From: Palsa-1033 sp963735455
GTDB lineage: Bacteria > Chloroflexota > Limnocylindria > Limnocylindrales > CSP1-4
NCBI GenBank assembly: GCA_963735455.1
Contig: CAVTKZ010000002.1
Location: 1,178,001 to 1,242,000 of the forward strand
Reading direction: 5' to 3'
DNA length: 64,000 bases
In this document: in pieces, positions 9,488 to 18,570 of the stretch
Position numbering within the stretch: the first letter of the stretch is position 1
How the letters are laid out: each line of letters opens with the position of its first letter
The notes under the pieces: generated by a model
Told to the model about the DNA's origin: nothing
Seen by the model: only the letters and a program-made list of their open reading frames with translations
The model's database searches: none
Made by a program: the position numbers and the translations under genes

Positions 9488-10054
9488 CTAGCCCGTCTCG
9501 GCGTCGGCGTCGACCCGGAACGCCCGGAGCGCCTCGAGGCGGGGGTCGAGCGGGCTGTCGTCATGGTCATGGACGCCGGCCTCGAGGCTCTCCCCGCACA
9601 CCGGGCAGAGGCCCGGGCAGTCCGGCCGGCACACGGGCGCGATCGGCTCGGCCAGCTGGATCGCCTCGCGGACGATCGGCTCGAGCTGGAGCTCGTGATG
9701 GTCGGTCAGCCGGGCGATCTCCGGCTCGAGCGCCGGGTCGAGGGGCTTGCCGCTGACGATGTCGAGCGCCGGCAGGACCTCCTCGCTCAGGGCGACGCTG
9801 ATCGGCAGCTCGATCGCCCGGAGGCAGCGGCTGCACTCGAGGGCGAGGGCCGTGTCGACCGAGCCCCGCACGAAGACGCCCCGGTTGGTCCGGCTGACCC
9901 GGACTCGTCCGGCAACCGGCCGGGCGAGCTTGAGGTCGTCGCCCAGGTCGAGCGGGATCTCCTGGAAGGCGTAGTCGCGCCGCGAGCCGGCCGGTTCGGC
10001 CAGCAGGGCGGCGAGCGGGAAGGTGAGCTCGCTGCTCGCGGCGACGCCGGTCAC
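9488..10054 (-). CDS. yceD: DUF177 / YceD family protein
   Basis: This 188-residue protein belongs to the YceD/DUF177 family, which almost always precedes rpmF and has been linked to 23S rRNA accumulation. The middle holds the conserved LECSRCL motif, and a C-terminal cysteine cluster CRPDCPGLCPVCG suggests a bound metal. It overlaps the upstream SepIVA-like gene by four bases (ATGA). A 128-bp spacer without a detectable gene separates it from rpmF. Confidence 0.9.
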   Translation of the reverse strand: MTGVAASSELTFPLAALLAEPAGSRRDYAFQEIPLDLGDDLKLARPVAGRVRVSRTNRGVFVRGSVDTALALECSRCLRAIELPISVALSEEVLPALDIVSGKPLDPALEPEIARLTDHHELQLEPIVREAIQLAEPIAPVCRPDCPGLCPVCGESLEAGVHDHDDSPLDPRLEALRAFRVDADAETG

Positions 10055-10593
10055 CCGCGGGTCGAGCGGCTCGGTGCTGGCTCGAAGTCCCGCTCGTCGG
10101 CGTAGCCGTCGGCGGGCAGCACCGGGCCCTCGTCCTCGAGCTCGAGCGGCGTCCGCGAGTCGATCAGCGCGATGCCCTTGCGAATGCTGTGCAGCGTCCG
10201 GTCGACCTCGGCCTCGAGCCGGGTCAGGACCGACGCGGCATACTCGTCGGCGCCCTGCCGGATGCCCTGGGCCTCGAGATTCGTCCGCTCGAGGATCCGG
10301 CGACCCTCGTCCTCGGCCGCCTGGGTCAGGCCGCGCTCTTCGATCAGGAAGGCCGCCTGCTCCTGCGCCCTGGCCACGATCGTTTCGGCCTCCTCCTGCG
10401 CCTTCTCGATGATTCGCTCGCCCTCGGAGTTGATTCGCTTGGCTGCCCGGATCTCTTCCGGGATCGCGACCCGGAGCTCATCGATCAGCCCCAGGGCGGC
10501 GCTCTGGTCGAGGACGACGTTGCTGGTCAGGGGCAGCTTCTTGCCGCTGGCGATCAGGTTCTCGAGGCGGGTGACGAGGAAGATGATGTCGAT
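10051..10593 (-). CDS. SepIVA/DivIVA-like coiled-coil protein, apparent ATC start
   Basis: A 180-residue protein that is mostly long charged helix (AKRINSEGERIIEKAQEEAE and on), preceded by a short N-terminal unit and the motif ALGLIDELRVAIPEEIRAAK. That motif and the position beside DUF177, rpmF and coaD match the SepIVA/DivIVA-like family, which acts in septation and cell-envelope organisation in actinobacteria. The expected N-terminus [M]DIIFLVTRLENLIASGKK is encoded from an ATC at 10593, with AGGGAGG nine bases upstream. There is no in-frame ATG, GTG or TTG between the coaD stop and this point. Either AUC is the start or one base is wrong. Confidence 0.75.
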   Translation of the reverse strand: MDIIFLVTRLENLIASGKKLPLTSNVVLDQSAALGLIDELRVAIPEEIRAAKRINSEGERIIEKAQEEAETIVARAQEQAAFLIEERGLTQAAEDEGRRILERTNLEAQGIRQGADEYAASVLTRLEAEVDRTLHSIRKGIALIDSRTPLELEDEGPVLPADGYADERDFEPAPSRSTRG

Positions 10594-10651
10594 CGGACCG
10601 GCCCTCCCTGGACTGGTGACGGCGAGCGGCGGAGCCGTGTCGTCGGCCGGA

Positions 10652-11152
10652 TTATCGCACCCGCTCAACCGCCACGCGCAGGGCGACCTCGGCCGGCCCG
10701 GGCACCATCGCCCGCACGTCGCCGCCGAACCCGGCGATCTCGCGGACCAGGGTCGAGCTGACATAGCCGTGCTCGACCGAGGTCATGAAGAAGACCGTAT
10801 CGATCTCGGGCGCCAGGACCCGGTTGTTGTGGGCCAGCTGCATCTCCGTCTCGAAATCCGATACGGCGCGCAGGCCGCGAACGATGAAGCTCGCCCCGGC
10901 CCGCCGGCAGACGTCGACCGTCAGGCCGTCGAAGGACTGCGCCTCGATCCGGTCGGCCAGCGTCGGGTCGATCGCCGCGACCGAGGCCCGGATGGCGTCG
11001 AGACGCTCGGCCACGGTCAGCAGCGATTGCTTGCGCGGGTTGGTCAGGACGGCGAAGACGAGCCGGTCGAAGACCGCCGCGGCGCGCCGGGCCACATCCA
11101 GGTGACCGAAGGTGACCGGGTCGAACGACCCGGGATAGACCGCGACCCTCAT
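10652..11152 (-). CDS. coaD: Phosphopantetheine adenylyltransferase
   Basis: CoaD adenylates 4'-phosphopantetheine in coenzyme A synthesis. The 166-residue product has the nucleotidyltransferase motif GSFDPVTFGHLD (the T/HxGH signature near residues 8-17), FIVRGLRAVSDFETEMQLAHNN and the C-terminal SSTLVRE that binds ATP. Length is typical. The start overlaps the rsmD stop by four bases, the usual rsmD-coaD pair. Confidence 0.97.
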   Translation of the reverse strand: MRVAVYPGSFDPVTFGHLDVARRAAAVFDRLVFAVLTNPRKQSLLTVAERLDAIRASVAAIDPTLADRIEAQSFDGLTVDVCRRAGASFIVRGLRAVSDFETEMQLAHNNRVLAPEIDTVFFMTSVEHGYVSSTLVREIAGFGGDVRAMVPGPAEVALRVAVERVR

Positions 11153-11772
11153 CCGTCCTCCAGCCCGGCCCGGCGATAGAAGGTGAGCGTCGTCTCGCCG
11201 AAGCGCCGTTCCCGCGTCGATCGTAGCAGGCCGATCCGGGCCGGCGGGGCGGCTCGCCAGAAGTGCTTGGCGACGATGATCGGATCGGGCGCCAGGAGCC
11301 GCTCGGCGGCCGGCCCGCCGAGGGTCGCCAGGAGCGACTCGAGGAGCTCGGGCTGGTCATAGGGCGGATCGACCAGGACCAGGTCGAATGGTCCGCCGCT
11401 GCCCCCGCTCGCCGGACGCCGGCCGGCCGGCGCACCGCCACCGACCAGCCAGGCGCCAGCCTCGGCTCGGATGACGATCGCCGCCGGCCCGTCAAGGCCG
11501 GTATGAGCCAGGTTCTCGGCGATCGTCCGGCAGGTCCGGCCATCCTGCTCGACCATGACCGCCAGGCCGGCGCCCCGCGACAGGGCCTCGATCCCGCCCG
11601 CGCCGCTGCCCGCGCACAGGTCGAGGAAGCGCGAACCGACCAGGCGCGGCTCGAGGATCGCGAAGAGGGTCTGCTTCACCCGGTCGCTCAATGGCCGGGT
11701 GCCGGGTCCGGGTGCGGCCAGCCGGCGGCCGGCGGCTGAGCCCGCGATCACCCGCCCGGCGTCACCGGCCAT
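11149..11772 (-). CDS. rsmD: 16S rRNA (guanine966-N2)-methyltransferase RsmD
   Basis: RsmD methylates G966 of 16S rRNA with S-adenosylmethionine. The 207-residue product shows VIAGSAAGRRLAAP, RPLSDRVKQTLFAIL, the SAM-binding FLDLCAGSGAGGIEALSRGA and the catalytic DPPYD motif. A Gly/Ala/Arg-rich insertion of about 20 residues before FDLVLVDPPY is longer than usual. It is coupled to coaD by ATGA and follows recG after 15 bases. Confidence 0.95.
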   Translation of the reverse strand: MAGDAGRVIAGSAAGRRLAAPGPGTRPLSDRVKQTLFAILEPRLVGSRFLDLCAGSGAGGIEALSRGAGLAVMVEQDGRTCRTIAENLAHTGLDGPAAIVIRAEAGAWLVGGGAPAGRRPASGGSGGPFDLVLVDPPYDQPELLESLLATLGGPAAERLLAPDPIIVAKHFWRAAPPARIGLLRSTRERRFGETTLTFYRRAGLEDG

Positions 11773-11787
11773 CGCCAGCGGCCTCCA

Positions 11788-14052
11788 TCAGGCGCTGCCG
11801 GCCGGCTCACCGGACCAGATCGGCTCGAGCCAGCCCGCATTGAGCTCATGGCGGAGCGGCCCGAGCTCGGTGCCTGCCAGCACGCCTTCGGCATCGAGGA
11901 GCAGCTCGGCATGGCCGCGGGCGCGCCGGGCCAGCTCGCGGTGATCGAGGCGCTGGAGCGAGGCAACGCGCAGCTGGGGCAGGCCGGACTGGGCCAGGCC
12001 CAGGACGTCGCCCTCCCGGCGCAGCTCGAAATCCTTCTCGGCCAGCTCGAAGCCGTCGTTAAGCGACTCGATCGCCTGGAGCCGGGCCCAGGCCACCGGA
12101 TCCGAGTCGGCCGTGACGTCGGAGACAAGCACGCAGTAGCTCTGCTCGGTCCCCCGCCCCACCCGGCCCCGGAGCTGATGGAGCTGGGCCAGCCCGAAAC
12201 GCTCGGCGCCCTCGATCACCATCACGGTCGCTTCGGGCACGTCGACGCCGACCTCGATCACCGTGGTCCCGACCAGGACCCGCGTCTCGCCGTCCCGGAA
12301 GCGGCGCATCTCGGCGTCCCGGTCGGCCGCCTTGAGCCGGCCATGGACCAGGCCGACCGGCAATCCGAGCAGCTCCCGCAGGCGCACCGCCTCTTCCTCG
12401 GCGGCTGTCGCCGCGTCGTCCTCGGCGGCCTCGATCAGGGGCACGACCACGAACGTGCGCCGGTCGTGGGCGGCCTCCTCGGCCACGAAGCGCCACAGCC
12501 GGTCGAGCTCGGAGGTCGCCCGCGCCGCGGTCCGGATCGCCAGCCGGCCGGTCGGCGCCATGCGCAGGTCGGAGACGTCCAGGTCGGCATACAGGACCTG
12601 GCCCAGGGTCCGCGGGATCGGCGTGGCGGTCATCAGCAGGACGTGCGGCGCCGCGCCTGCCGATCGTGCCGCGGCCGGATCAGCGCTCAGGCCGCTGGTC
12701 CTTCCGCCGGCTTTGGCCTCGAGCTGGTTGCGCTGCTCGACCCCGAAGCGGTGCTGCTCGTCGATCACGGCCAGGCCCAGGTCGGCGAACTGGACCGATT
12801 CCTGGAAGAGGGCATGGGTGCCCACCACGACCAGGGCCTGGCCGGATCCGATCGCCTCGAGGGCCTTGCGCCGGCCATCTGCGCTGAGCGAGCCGGTCAG
12901 CAGGGTGACCCCCAGCCCGAGCGGCTCGAGGAGCTCGCTGACCGTCGCCGCGTGCTGCCGGGCGAGGAGGTCGGTTGGGGCGAGCAGCGCCCCTTGCCGG
13001 CCCAGGCCGGCGACCAGGGCCAGGGCATGGGCGGCCACCGCCGTCTTGCCCGAGCCGACGTCACCCTGCAGCAGGCGGAGCATCGGCTGGGGCCGGGCCA
13101 GGTCGGCTCGGATCGCGCTCATCGCCGCGGACTGGTCGGCGGTCAGCTCGATCGGTCGGCCAACCTTGGCCGCGATCGCTCCGACGATCGCCCGGCGGAC
13201 GGCCGCATCGCGGGCGTCGTCGACAAGGACCGGCTCGGAGGTCGACCGGCCACGTTGCCGGCGCCGGCCGACCATCCCCAGCTGGAGGGCCAGGAGCTCA
13301 TCGAAGGCCAGCCGGCGGAGCGCCGCATCTCGGTCCTCCAGGCTCGCCGGGTAGTGGACCTGGTCGATCGCCCGGCCGATCCCTTCCAGCCCTTCCTGGC
13401 CGAGGAGCTCCGGCGGCAGGTATTCGGGATACAGCAATCCGGCCCGATCGAGGGCCGCCCGGATCGCCTCGCGGATCCGGGCCGAGGTGAGCCCGGCCGT
13501 CAGCCGGTAGACCGGCACGATTCGACCCGCGTGGAGGGGATCGCTGCCGTCCTCCGGCGAGAACTCCGGGTCATCGAAGACCGGGCTGAAGCCGCGCTGC
13601 TTGAGCCGCCCGCTGACGACCAGGTGCTGGCCGGCGTGGACCCGCTTCTCGATGAACCGCCGCCCGAACCAGGTCGCCTCGGCCTCGCCGGTCTCGTCGG
13701 CGAGGACCGCCTTGGTGACCTGGACCCGCCGCCGCCAGGTCTGCTCGACATGAATCGAGCGGACCACGACCCGGACGCTGGCGGTCGCCCCATCGGGCAG
13801 GTCGCGCAGCTCGGCGATCGTGTGCATCGCCCGCCGATCCTCGTAGCGGCGGGGCAGGTGGAAGAGCAGGTCGCGGACGGTGCGCAGGTCGAGTCGCCGC
13901 CCCGCGCGGCGGAGGGTCGCCTCAGCCGGCAGGCCACTCTCGCCGAGGGGCGCCGCCAGGAGCTCGACCGGATCGGTTGGCGGCGCAGCCCGCCGGGCGG
14001 CCCGTGGCCGGGCGGCGGAGCCTGGCCGGCGCGCTGGCTGCCCGCTGGCCAC
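11788..14052 (-). CDS. recG: ATP-dependent DNA helicase RecG
   Basis: RecG remodels stalled forks and Holliday junctions. The 754-residue product has an N-terminal wedge/OB domain (LFHLPRRYEDRR), Walker A QGDVGSGKTAVA, the DEQH box (VIDEQHRFGVEQRNQL), TATPIPRTL and the C-terminal helicase motifs (VHGRLKAADRD, EVGVDVPEATVMVIEGAERFGL, QLRGRVGRG). The first 30 residues are a basic, Ala/Pro-rich extension. The GTG at 14052 lies one base after the fakA stop. Confidence 0.97.
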   Translation of the reverse strand: MASGQPARRPGSAARPRAARRAAPPTDPVELLAAPLGESGLPAEATLRRAGRRLDLRTVRDLLFHLPRRYEDRRAMHTIAELRDLPDGATASVRVVVRSIHVEQTWRRRVQVTKAVLADETGEAEATWFGRRFIEKRVHAGQHLVVSGRLKQRGFSPVFDDPEFSPEDGSDPLHAGRIVPVYRLTAGLTSARIREAIRAALDRAGLLYPEYLPPELLGQEGLEGIGRAIDQVHYPASLEDRDAALRRLAFDELLALQLGMVGRRRQRGRSTSEPVLVDDARDAAVRRAIVGAIAAKVGRPIELTADQSAAMSAIRADLARPQPMLRLLQGDVGSGKTAVAAHALALVAGLGRQGALLAPTDLLARQHAATVSELLEPLGLGVTLLTGSLSADGRRKALEAIGSGQALVVVGTHALFQESVQFADLGLAVIDEQHRFGVEQRNQLEAKAGGRTSGLSADPAAARSAGAAPHVLLMTATPIPRTLGQVLYADLDVSDLRMAPTGRLAIRTAARATSELDRLWRFVAEEAAHDRRTFVVVPLIEAAEDDAATAAEEEAVRLRELLGLPVGLVHGRLKAADRDAEMRRFRDGETRVLVGTTVIEVGVDVPEATVMVIEGAERFGLAQLHQLRGRVGRGTEQSYCVLVSDVTADSDPVAWARLQAIESLNDGFELAEKDFELRREGDVLGLAQSGLPQLRVASLQRLDHRELARRARGHAELLLDAEGVLAGTELGPLRHELNAGWLEPIWSGEPAGSA

Positions 14053-14053
14053 C

Positions 14054-15739
14054 CTATTCGGCCGACAGCAGGTACCGGTAGTGGGGCTGGCCGCCGTGGC
14101 GGACCTCCACCTCGACCCCGGCCCGAGTGGCGCCGATCAGGCGGGCCGTTCCCTCCGCCTCAGCCAGGTCGGCACCTTCACCGTAGAACAGGGTGACCAG
14201 CTCGATCCCCGGGCGCAGGCCACGGACCGCGGCCTCGATCGCCCGCCCGCGATCGCCATCGACCGCCACGAGGCCGTCATCGGGATCGAGCACGATCGTC
14301 TGGCCCCGGCGGACCTTCCGCCCGGAGACCTTCGCGTCGCGGACCGCGGTCGTCACCGAGAGCGACTCGATCGCCCGTCCGGCACTGGTCATCGCGTCCA
14401 CGTTGGCCGCGGCTCCGAGGGTTGGGTCGAGGGCCAGCAGCGCCGCGATCCCTTCGGCCGCGTTGCGGGTCGGGACGACGTAGACCGCGCGCGACGTGAG
14501 CGCGGCCACCTGCCGGGCGGCGAGGACCACATTCGGATTGTTGGGCAGCAGGAGCGTCTCCAGGGCGTTGACCGCCTCGATCGCCTGGAGCAGCTCGCCA
14601 GTGCTCGGATTGGCGGACTGGCCGCCCTGGACCACGGCGGCGACCCCGAAGTCGCGGAAGATCGCGGCCAGGCCGTCACCGGCCGCCACGGCGACCACGG
14701 CCAGGGGCACGACCTGGCGGTCGGTGGGCGCGACGGGCGCCGGCCCCGTGGCCCCCGGCCCCGCCGGCCGGACGGCGGCGGTGAACTCACTGGCCCGCTG
14801 CTCCCGGACGTCGCGGGCCTGCTGGTCGAGGTTCTCGACGCTGATCCGGCTGAGGCTGCCATGGGCCAGGGCCCGGTCCAGGATCACGTCCGGGCGTTCG
14901 CTGTGGACGTGGACCTTGACCGCCTTGCCGTCGCCGACGACGACCACCGACTCGCCGATCGATTCGAGCTCGCGCCGGATCGCGTCGGGATCGAGGGTCC
15001 TGCCCGGCCGGGGCTGCAGGAGGAGCATCGTCTCGTAGCCGAAGCCTTCGTCGGCGTGGGCCACGAGGGTCGACGGCTTGGCGCCCGATCGCCGCCGGGC
15101 CCCGACCGCGCCCGCTCCGGATTGCCCGACGAGGTGGAGCAGGGCCCCCTGGAACAGGCGGTAGAGGCCCTCGCCACCGGAGTCGACGACACCCGCCTCG
15201 CGCAAGATCGGCAGCAGGGACGGCGTCCGGGCGACGGCGGCCTCGGCGGCATTGACCGTGGCTCCCAGGACCGCCTCGAGATCGGGGTCGTGCTCGGCGG
15301 CGCTCCTGGCCGCCGCGGCCGCTTCACGGATCACGGTCAGGATCGTGCCCTCGACCGGCTTGCCGACAGCGGCGTAGGCGAGCTCCGCCCCGCGGCCCAG
15401 GGCATGGGCCAGGTCGAGGCCGTTGAAGCGGCGCTTGCCATCGAGGCCCTCGGCAATCCCCCGGCAGATCTGCGAGGTGATCACGCCCGAGTTGCCGCGC
15501 GCGCCCATCAGCGCCCCGAAGCTGAGGGCCGCCGCGATCCGGCCGGCCGTCGGGTCATCGACCGATTCGGCCTCTTCCAGGGCGACCCGGACCGTGGCCA
15601 GCATGTTCGAGCCGGTATCGCCGTCAGGCACCGGGAAGACATTCAGGGCGTTGACCTCGTCGACGTGGGCCTCGAGGTTGGCCACCGCGGCTCGAAAGGC
15701 CGCCACGAGGCCTGCTCCGTCGCACGATCGCTGGGTCAC
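14054..15739 (-). CDS. fakA: DAK2-domain fatty acid kinase FakA-like (YloV family)
   Basis: FakA phosphorylates fatty acids bound to FakB so that exogenous lipids can enter phospholipid synthesis. The 561-residue product has the DAK2 nucleotide domain (NALNVFPVPDGDTGSNMLATV, GARGNSGVITSQICRGIAEG, DSGGEGLYRLFQG) and then the YloV C-terminal region (LLPNNPNVVLAARQVA, VVPTRNAAEGIAALLA). The GTG at 15739 overlaps the stop of the upstream asp23 gene as GTGA. The asp23-fakA-recG order is common in Gram-positive and Chloroflexota genomes. No fakB is visible in the window. Confidence 0.93.
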   Translation of the reverse strand: MTQRSCDGAGLVAAFRAAVANLEAHVDEVNALNVFPVPDGDTGSNMLATVRVALEEAESVDDPTAGRIAAALSFGALMGARGNSGVITSQICRGIAEGLDGKRRFNGLDLAHALGRGAELAYAAVGKPVEGTILTVIREAAAAARSAAEHDPDLEAVLGATVNAAEAAVARTPSLLPILREAGVVDSGGEGLYRLFQGALLHLVGQSGAGAVGARRRSGAKPSTLVAHADEGFGYETMLLLQPRPGRTLDPDAIRRELESIGESVVVVGDGKAVKVHVHSERPDVILDRALAHGSLSRISVENLDQQARDVREQRASEFTAAVRPAGPGATGPAPVAPTDRQVVPLAVVAVAAGDGLAAIFRDFGVAAVVQGGQSANPSTGELLQAIEAVNALETLLLPNNPNVVLAARQVAALTSRAVYVVPTRNAAEGIAALLALDPTLGAAANVDAMTSAGRAIESLSVTTAVRDAKVSGRKVRRGQTIVLDPDDGLVAVDGDRGRAIEAAVRGLRPGIELVTLFYGEGADLAEAEGTARLIGATRAGVEVEVRHGGQPHYRYLLSAE

Positions 15740-16368
15740 GCGGCGTCCGATCCCGGCGCCGGCCGATGGGTCGTCCGATCGGCTGGCGGTTGGGCCAGGG
15801 AGTCGGCCGGCGCCGACTCCGCCGGCCCCGAATCGGCCGGCGCCGCCTCGGCTTGCACCGGGGTCGGACCGTCCGGCGACGAGGGCAGCGGGCCGGCCTG
15901 GAAGCGCAGCCCGCCGACGTGGATCGTCAGCGCGTCGATCTCGCGCCCGAGCGCCTGGCGGACCGAGTAGCGCACTGCCGAATCGACCTGGCGGGCGACC
16001 TCGGCAACGGGCACCCGGGCCGCGACCAGGACCCGCAGGTCCACCTGGATCCCGGAGTCGAGCCGGACCAGGATCGCCGGCGGCCGGAGGCCGAGCCGGA
16101 CGAGGAGCTGGCCGGCCAGCCGATCGTCGCTCAGGCCGGTCACCCCGTAGCTGCCGGCGACGGCGGCACGCACGATCTGGCCGATCGCCCGGCGGCTGAC
16201 CAGCGACTGGCTCGGTCCGTGCTCAGGCGGGCGGGATTCGTGCTCGGTCGGGCTCGCCAGCGTAGCCTCCAGGGGTGGTTGGGCGGCACCCGGAGCGGGC
16301 ACGGCGGGTGCGGCGGATCGATGTGCTATCGTACCGTCTGCTCGAGCCGGTGTCGGCTCGTTCTTCAT
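15736..16368 (-). CDS. Asp23/Gls24 family protein (second copy) with long tails
   Basis: The Asp23 core spans about residues 62-155 (SRRAIGQIVRAAVAGSYGVTGL, AILVRLDSGIQVDLRVLVAARVPV, ALGREIDALTIHVGGLRF). It is flanked by disordered Pro/Ala-rich tails with repeated PADS/PAES units at the C-terminus. The N-terminal tail makes the start uncertain: the ATG at 16368 is given, but a GTG about 22 codons inside is possible, which would leave more room for the divergent rpmB promoter. It is coupled to fakA by a four-base overlap and is longer than the first copy at 7755. Confidence 0.75.
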   Translation of the reverse strand: MKNEPTPARADGTIAHRSAAPAVPAPGAAQPPLEATLASPTEHESRPPEHGPSQSLVSRRAIGQIVRAAVAGSYGVTGLSDDRLAGQLLVRLGLRPPAILVRLDSGIQVDLRVLVAARVPVAEVARQVDSAVRYSVRQALGREIDALTIHVGGLRFQAGPLPSSPDGPTPVQAEAAPADSGPAESAPADSLAQPPADRTTHRPAPGSDAA

Positions 16369-16399
16369 GACCGAACCCAACTGCTCCCGAGGATCCTCG

Positions 16400-16600
16400 A
16401 TGTCCCGAGCGTGCGCCGTCTGCGGCAAGGTTTCAATGGGCGGCTTCAACCCCCAGTCGTCCGGGATGAACCGCGTCCGGGCCCACCGCCGCTATCAGCC
16501 CAACCTCCAGCCGCTGGTCGTGATGACCGCTTCGGGAGCGCCCAGGAAGCAGGCCGTGTGCACGCGCTGCCGGCGGACGATGGTGAAGTCCGCGCGCTGA
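16400..16600 (+). CDS. rpmB: 50S ribosomal protein L28
   Basis: The 66-residue product begins MSRACAVCGKVSMGGFNPQS and ends CTRCRRTMVKSAR, so both CxxC pairs of the zinc-binding L28 form are kept. The ATG at 16400 is preferred over the in-frame ATG at 16367 because GAGGA lies just upstream and the family starts here. It is transcribed away from asp23-fakA and is a lone plus-strand gene inside the minus-strand block. Confidence 0.95.
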   Translation: MSRACAVCGKVSMGGFNPQSSGMNRVRAHRRYQPNLQPLVVMTASGAPRKQAVCTRCRRTMVKSAR

Positions 16601-16607
16601 ATTGGGC

Positions 16608-16627
16608 GACCGGCGCTGCTGCCGGTC
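16608..16627. terminator. Stem-loop between convergent rpmB and PAP2 gene
   Basis: GACCGGC and GCCGGTC form a perfect 7-bp stem around the loop GCTGCT, right after the rpmB stop and before the stop of the convergent PAP2 gene. There is no T-run, as is common in such GC-rich genomes. A bidirectional role is inferred from position. Confidence 0.5.
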
Positions 16628-16637
16628 AGGGTCGAGG

Positions 16638-17879
16638 TCAGGGCGAGAAGACGCCCAGGGCCACCCGCCACAGGCCGGCCAGGGCCACGATCGACGGGAC
16701 CAGGTAGAACGGCGCCGAGTAGCCGCCCAGGATGTTGCCGTTGAGCATGATCGCGGCCAGCCCTGAGCCGACCACGGCCAGGCCGATGCCCTGCCCCACG
16801 ATCGTCCATCGAATCCGCCGGTTCAGCCGGCCCAGGACCGCCCCGTTGCCGACCCCCAGCTCCGGCGCGTCCACGGTGGCCTCGATCTCCTGGTCCGCCG
16901 CCCGATCGACGACCCGCCTGAACCAGCCCGGCGCGCGGGTGATCGCCAGGTAGGCCAGCACGGCATAGCCGATCCCGGCCAGGACGTCGATCAGGTAATG
17001 GTCGCCAAGGTAGATGACCGCGAACCAGACGCACGCGGCGTAGCCGATCATCAGGTAGCCGACCCGCCCGAATGCCCGCCGGGTGAACAGGAAGGCCAGG
17101 GTCGGATAGGCGGCGTGGAGCGAGGGGAACGCCGCGACGTCATTGGGGTTGATGTCGTAGATCGCGTAGCTGTACAGGTAGTTGCCCTGGAATCCGAAGA
17201 ACTGGGCGATCTGGTCGAAGGCGGTCGACTTCAGGTACAGGATCGTCGGCTGGCCGTTGGGGCCGTTGAGCAGGCCATGGTCGGCGGCGTACCACGGCGG
17301 GGCGACCGGCAGGATCAGGTAGGTCACGAAGGCGGCCATGCTCAGCAGGATGATCGCGGCCACGAAGTCGTAGTAGACCCGCCGCTGGCGGAGCCACAGG
17401 AAGAAGCCGACGGCCAGCGGCAGCGGGAAGTGCAGGAAGTAGAAGACCGTGGCCACGATCGCCAGCCAGTCGGTCCCGGTCGCCGGGTGGAAGAGGTCCT
17501 GGAGGATCTGGGTCGGCAGGGTGCCCAGGCCCAGGAAGCGGTCGATCGCCACGAAGTCGGCCACGTGGATGCTGGCCCCGAAGTCGTCGGCGTAGCCGCG
17601 CATCAGCTCGTAGGCCAGGAACAGCCCGATGAACGGGATCCAGTCGCGCAGGAAGAGGCGTCCGCGGCCGATCACGACCGCCGCCAGGGCCAGGCCGACG
17701 AGCAGGACATCGGGCGTGATCGAGACGCCCTTGACGATCATCAGGCCCGACAGCAGGACGATGTAGCCGCCGATCGACCAGAGCAGGATCCGGTCGTTCC
17801 GCCGGCCGAGGCGGGCCGGGCTGGCGTCGGCGGCCGGCCGTGACTCGGCCTTGGCCGGCTCGGCCGTGCCGCCCGTCAT
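16638..17879 (-). CDS. PAP2-superfamily membrane phosphatase/transferase
   Basis: A 413-residue polytopic membrane protein with about ten hydrophobic segments. The PAP2 signature is present in its lipid-phosphatase / inositol-phosphoryl-transferase-like form: PVAPPWY, then FPSLHAAYP, then YLGDHYLIDVLAG with the catalytic histidine. A cytoplasmic Ala/Glu-rich N-terminus and a C-terminal pair of extra membrane helices are seen. The substrate (undecaprenyl pyrophosphate, phosphatidate or a polyol phospholipid) cannot be told from sequence. The GTG or ATG at 17879 overlaps the rpe stop by four bases. Confidence 0.85.
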   Translation of the reverse strand: MTGGTAEPAKAESRPAADASPARLGRRNDRILLWSIGGYIVLLSGLMIVKGVSITPDVLLVGLALAAVVIGRGRLFLRDWIPFIGLFLAYELMRGYADDFGASIHVADFVAIDRFLGLGTLPTQILQDLFHPATGTDWLAIVATVFYFLHFPLPLAVGFFLWLRQRRVYYDFVAAIILLSMAAFVTYLILPVAPPWYAADHGLLNGPNGQPTILYLKSTAFDQIAQFFGFQGNYLYSYAIYDINPNDVAAFPSLHAAYPTLAFLFTRRAFGRVGYLMIGYAACVWFAVIYLGDHYLIDVLAGIGYAVLAYLAITRAPGWFRRVVDRAADQEIEATVDAPELGVGNGAVLGRLNRRIRWTIVGQGIGLAVVGSGLAAIMLNGNILGGYSAPFYLVPSIVALAGLWRVALGVFSP

Positions 17880-18568
17880 CCGCGCCGCCCGGCGTTCGCG
17901 GCCTGGCGCAGGGCCGCCATCTCGGCGGCCATCGTCCGGCGCGTCCGGAAGAGGGCCGAACCGGCGACCATCACGTCAACGCCGAGCGCCCCGACCTCCG
18001 CCGCGGTCAGCTCGTTGATCCCGCCGTCGACCTGGACCTCGAGCCGGCCGGCCGCCAGGCGCCGGTCGTCGCGGACGGCGGCGATCTTGGTCGCGGCCTC
18101 GGACATGAACGCCTGGCCGCCGAAGCCGGGCTCGACGGTCATCACCAGGACGATCTCAAACAGGCCCCGATAGGGCTCGAGGGCAGCCAGCGGCGTTGCC
18201 GGCTTGAGCGCCAGGCCGGGCCGCCGCCCGGCGGCCCGGATCGCCCGCAGGGTGGGCTCGATCGGCTCGTCGATCTCGACGTGGATCGTGATCGAGTCGC
18301 AGCCCACGGCGATGAACTCGGCGATGAACGCCGCCGGGTTGGCGGTCATCAGGTGGGCATCGAACGACAGCCGGGTCCGGGGCCGGAGCGCCTTGATCGT
18401 CTTCGGGCCAAAGGTCATGTTGGGCACGAAGTGGCCGTCCATCACGTCGAGATGGACCCGGTCCGCGCCGGCCGCCTCGACCCGCCGGACGGCGTTGGCC
18501 AGGTTGCCGAGATCGGCATCGAGGATGCTTGCGGCGATCTCGACCTCGGACCCGGTCGGGCGACGCAC
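17876..18568 (-). CDS. rpe: Ribulose-phosphate 3-epimerase
   Basis: Rpe interconverts ribulose-5-phosphate and xylulose-5-phosphate. The 230-residue TIM barrel shows IAASILDADLGNL, the metal-binding HLDVMDGHFVPNMTFGP, SFDAHLMTANP, MTVEPGFGGQAF and VDGGINELTA. The GTG at 18568 is two bases after the rlmN stop (TGACCGTG). Intact and of normal length. Confidence 0.96.
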   Translation of the reverse strand: MRRPTGSEVEIAASILDADLGNLANAVRRVEAAGADRVHLDVMDGHFVPNMTFGPKTIKALRPRTRLSFDAHLMTANPAAFIAEFIAVGCDSITIHVEIDEPIEPTLRAIRAAGRRPGLALKPATPLAALEPYRGLFEIVLVMTVEPGFGGQAFMSEAATKIAAVRDDRRLAAGRLEVQVDGGINELTAAEVGALGVDVMVAGSALFRTRRTMAAEMAALRQAANAGRRG

Positions 18569-18570
18569 GG

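Noticed and set aside
11848..14196. 782-codon plus-strand frame opposite recG
   Set aside because: Antisense shadow of recG, with no recognisable domains or ribosome-binding site.
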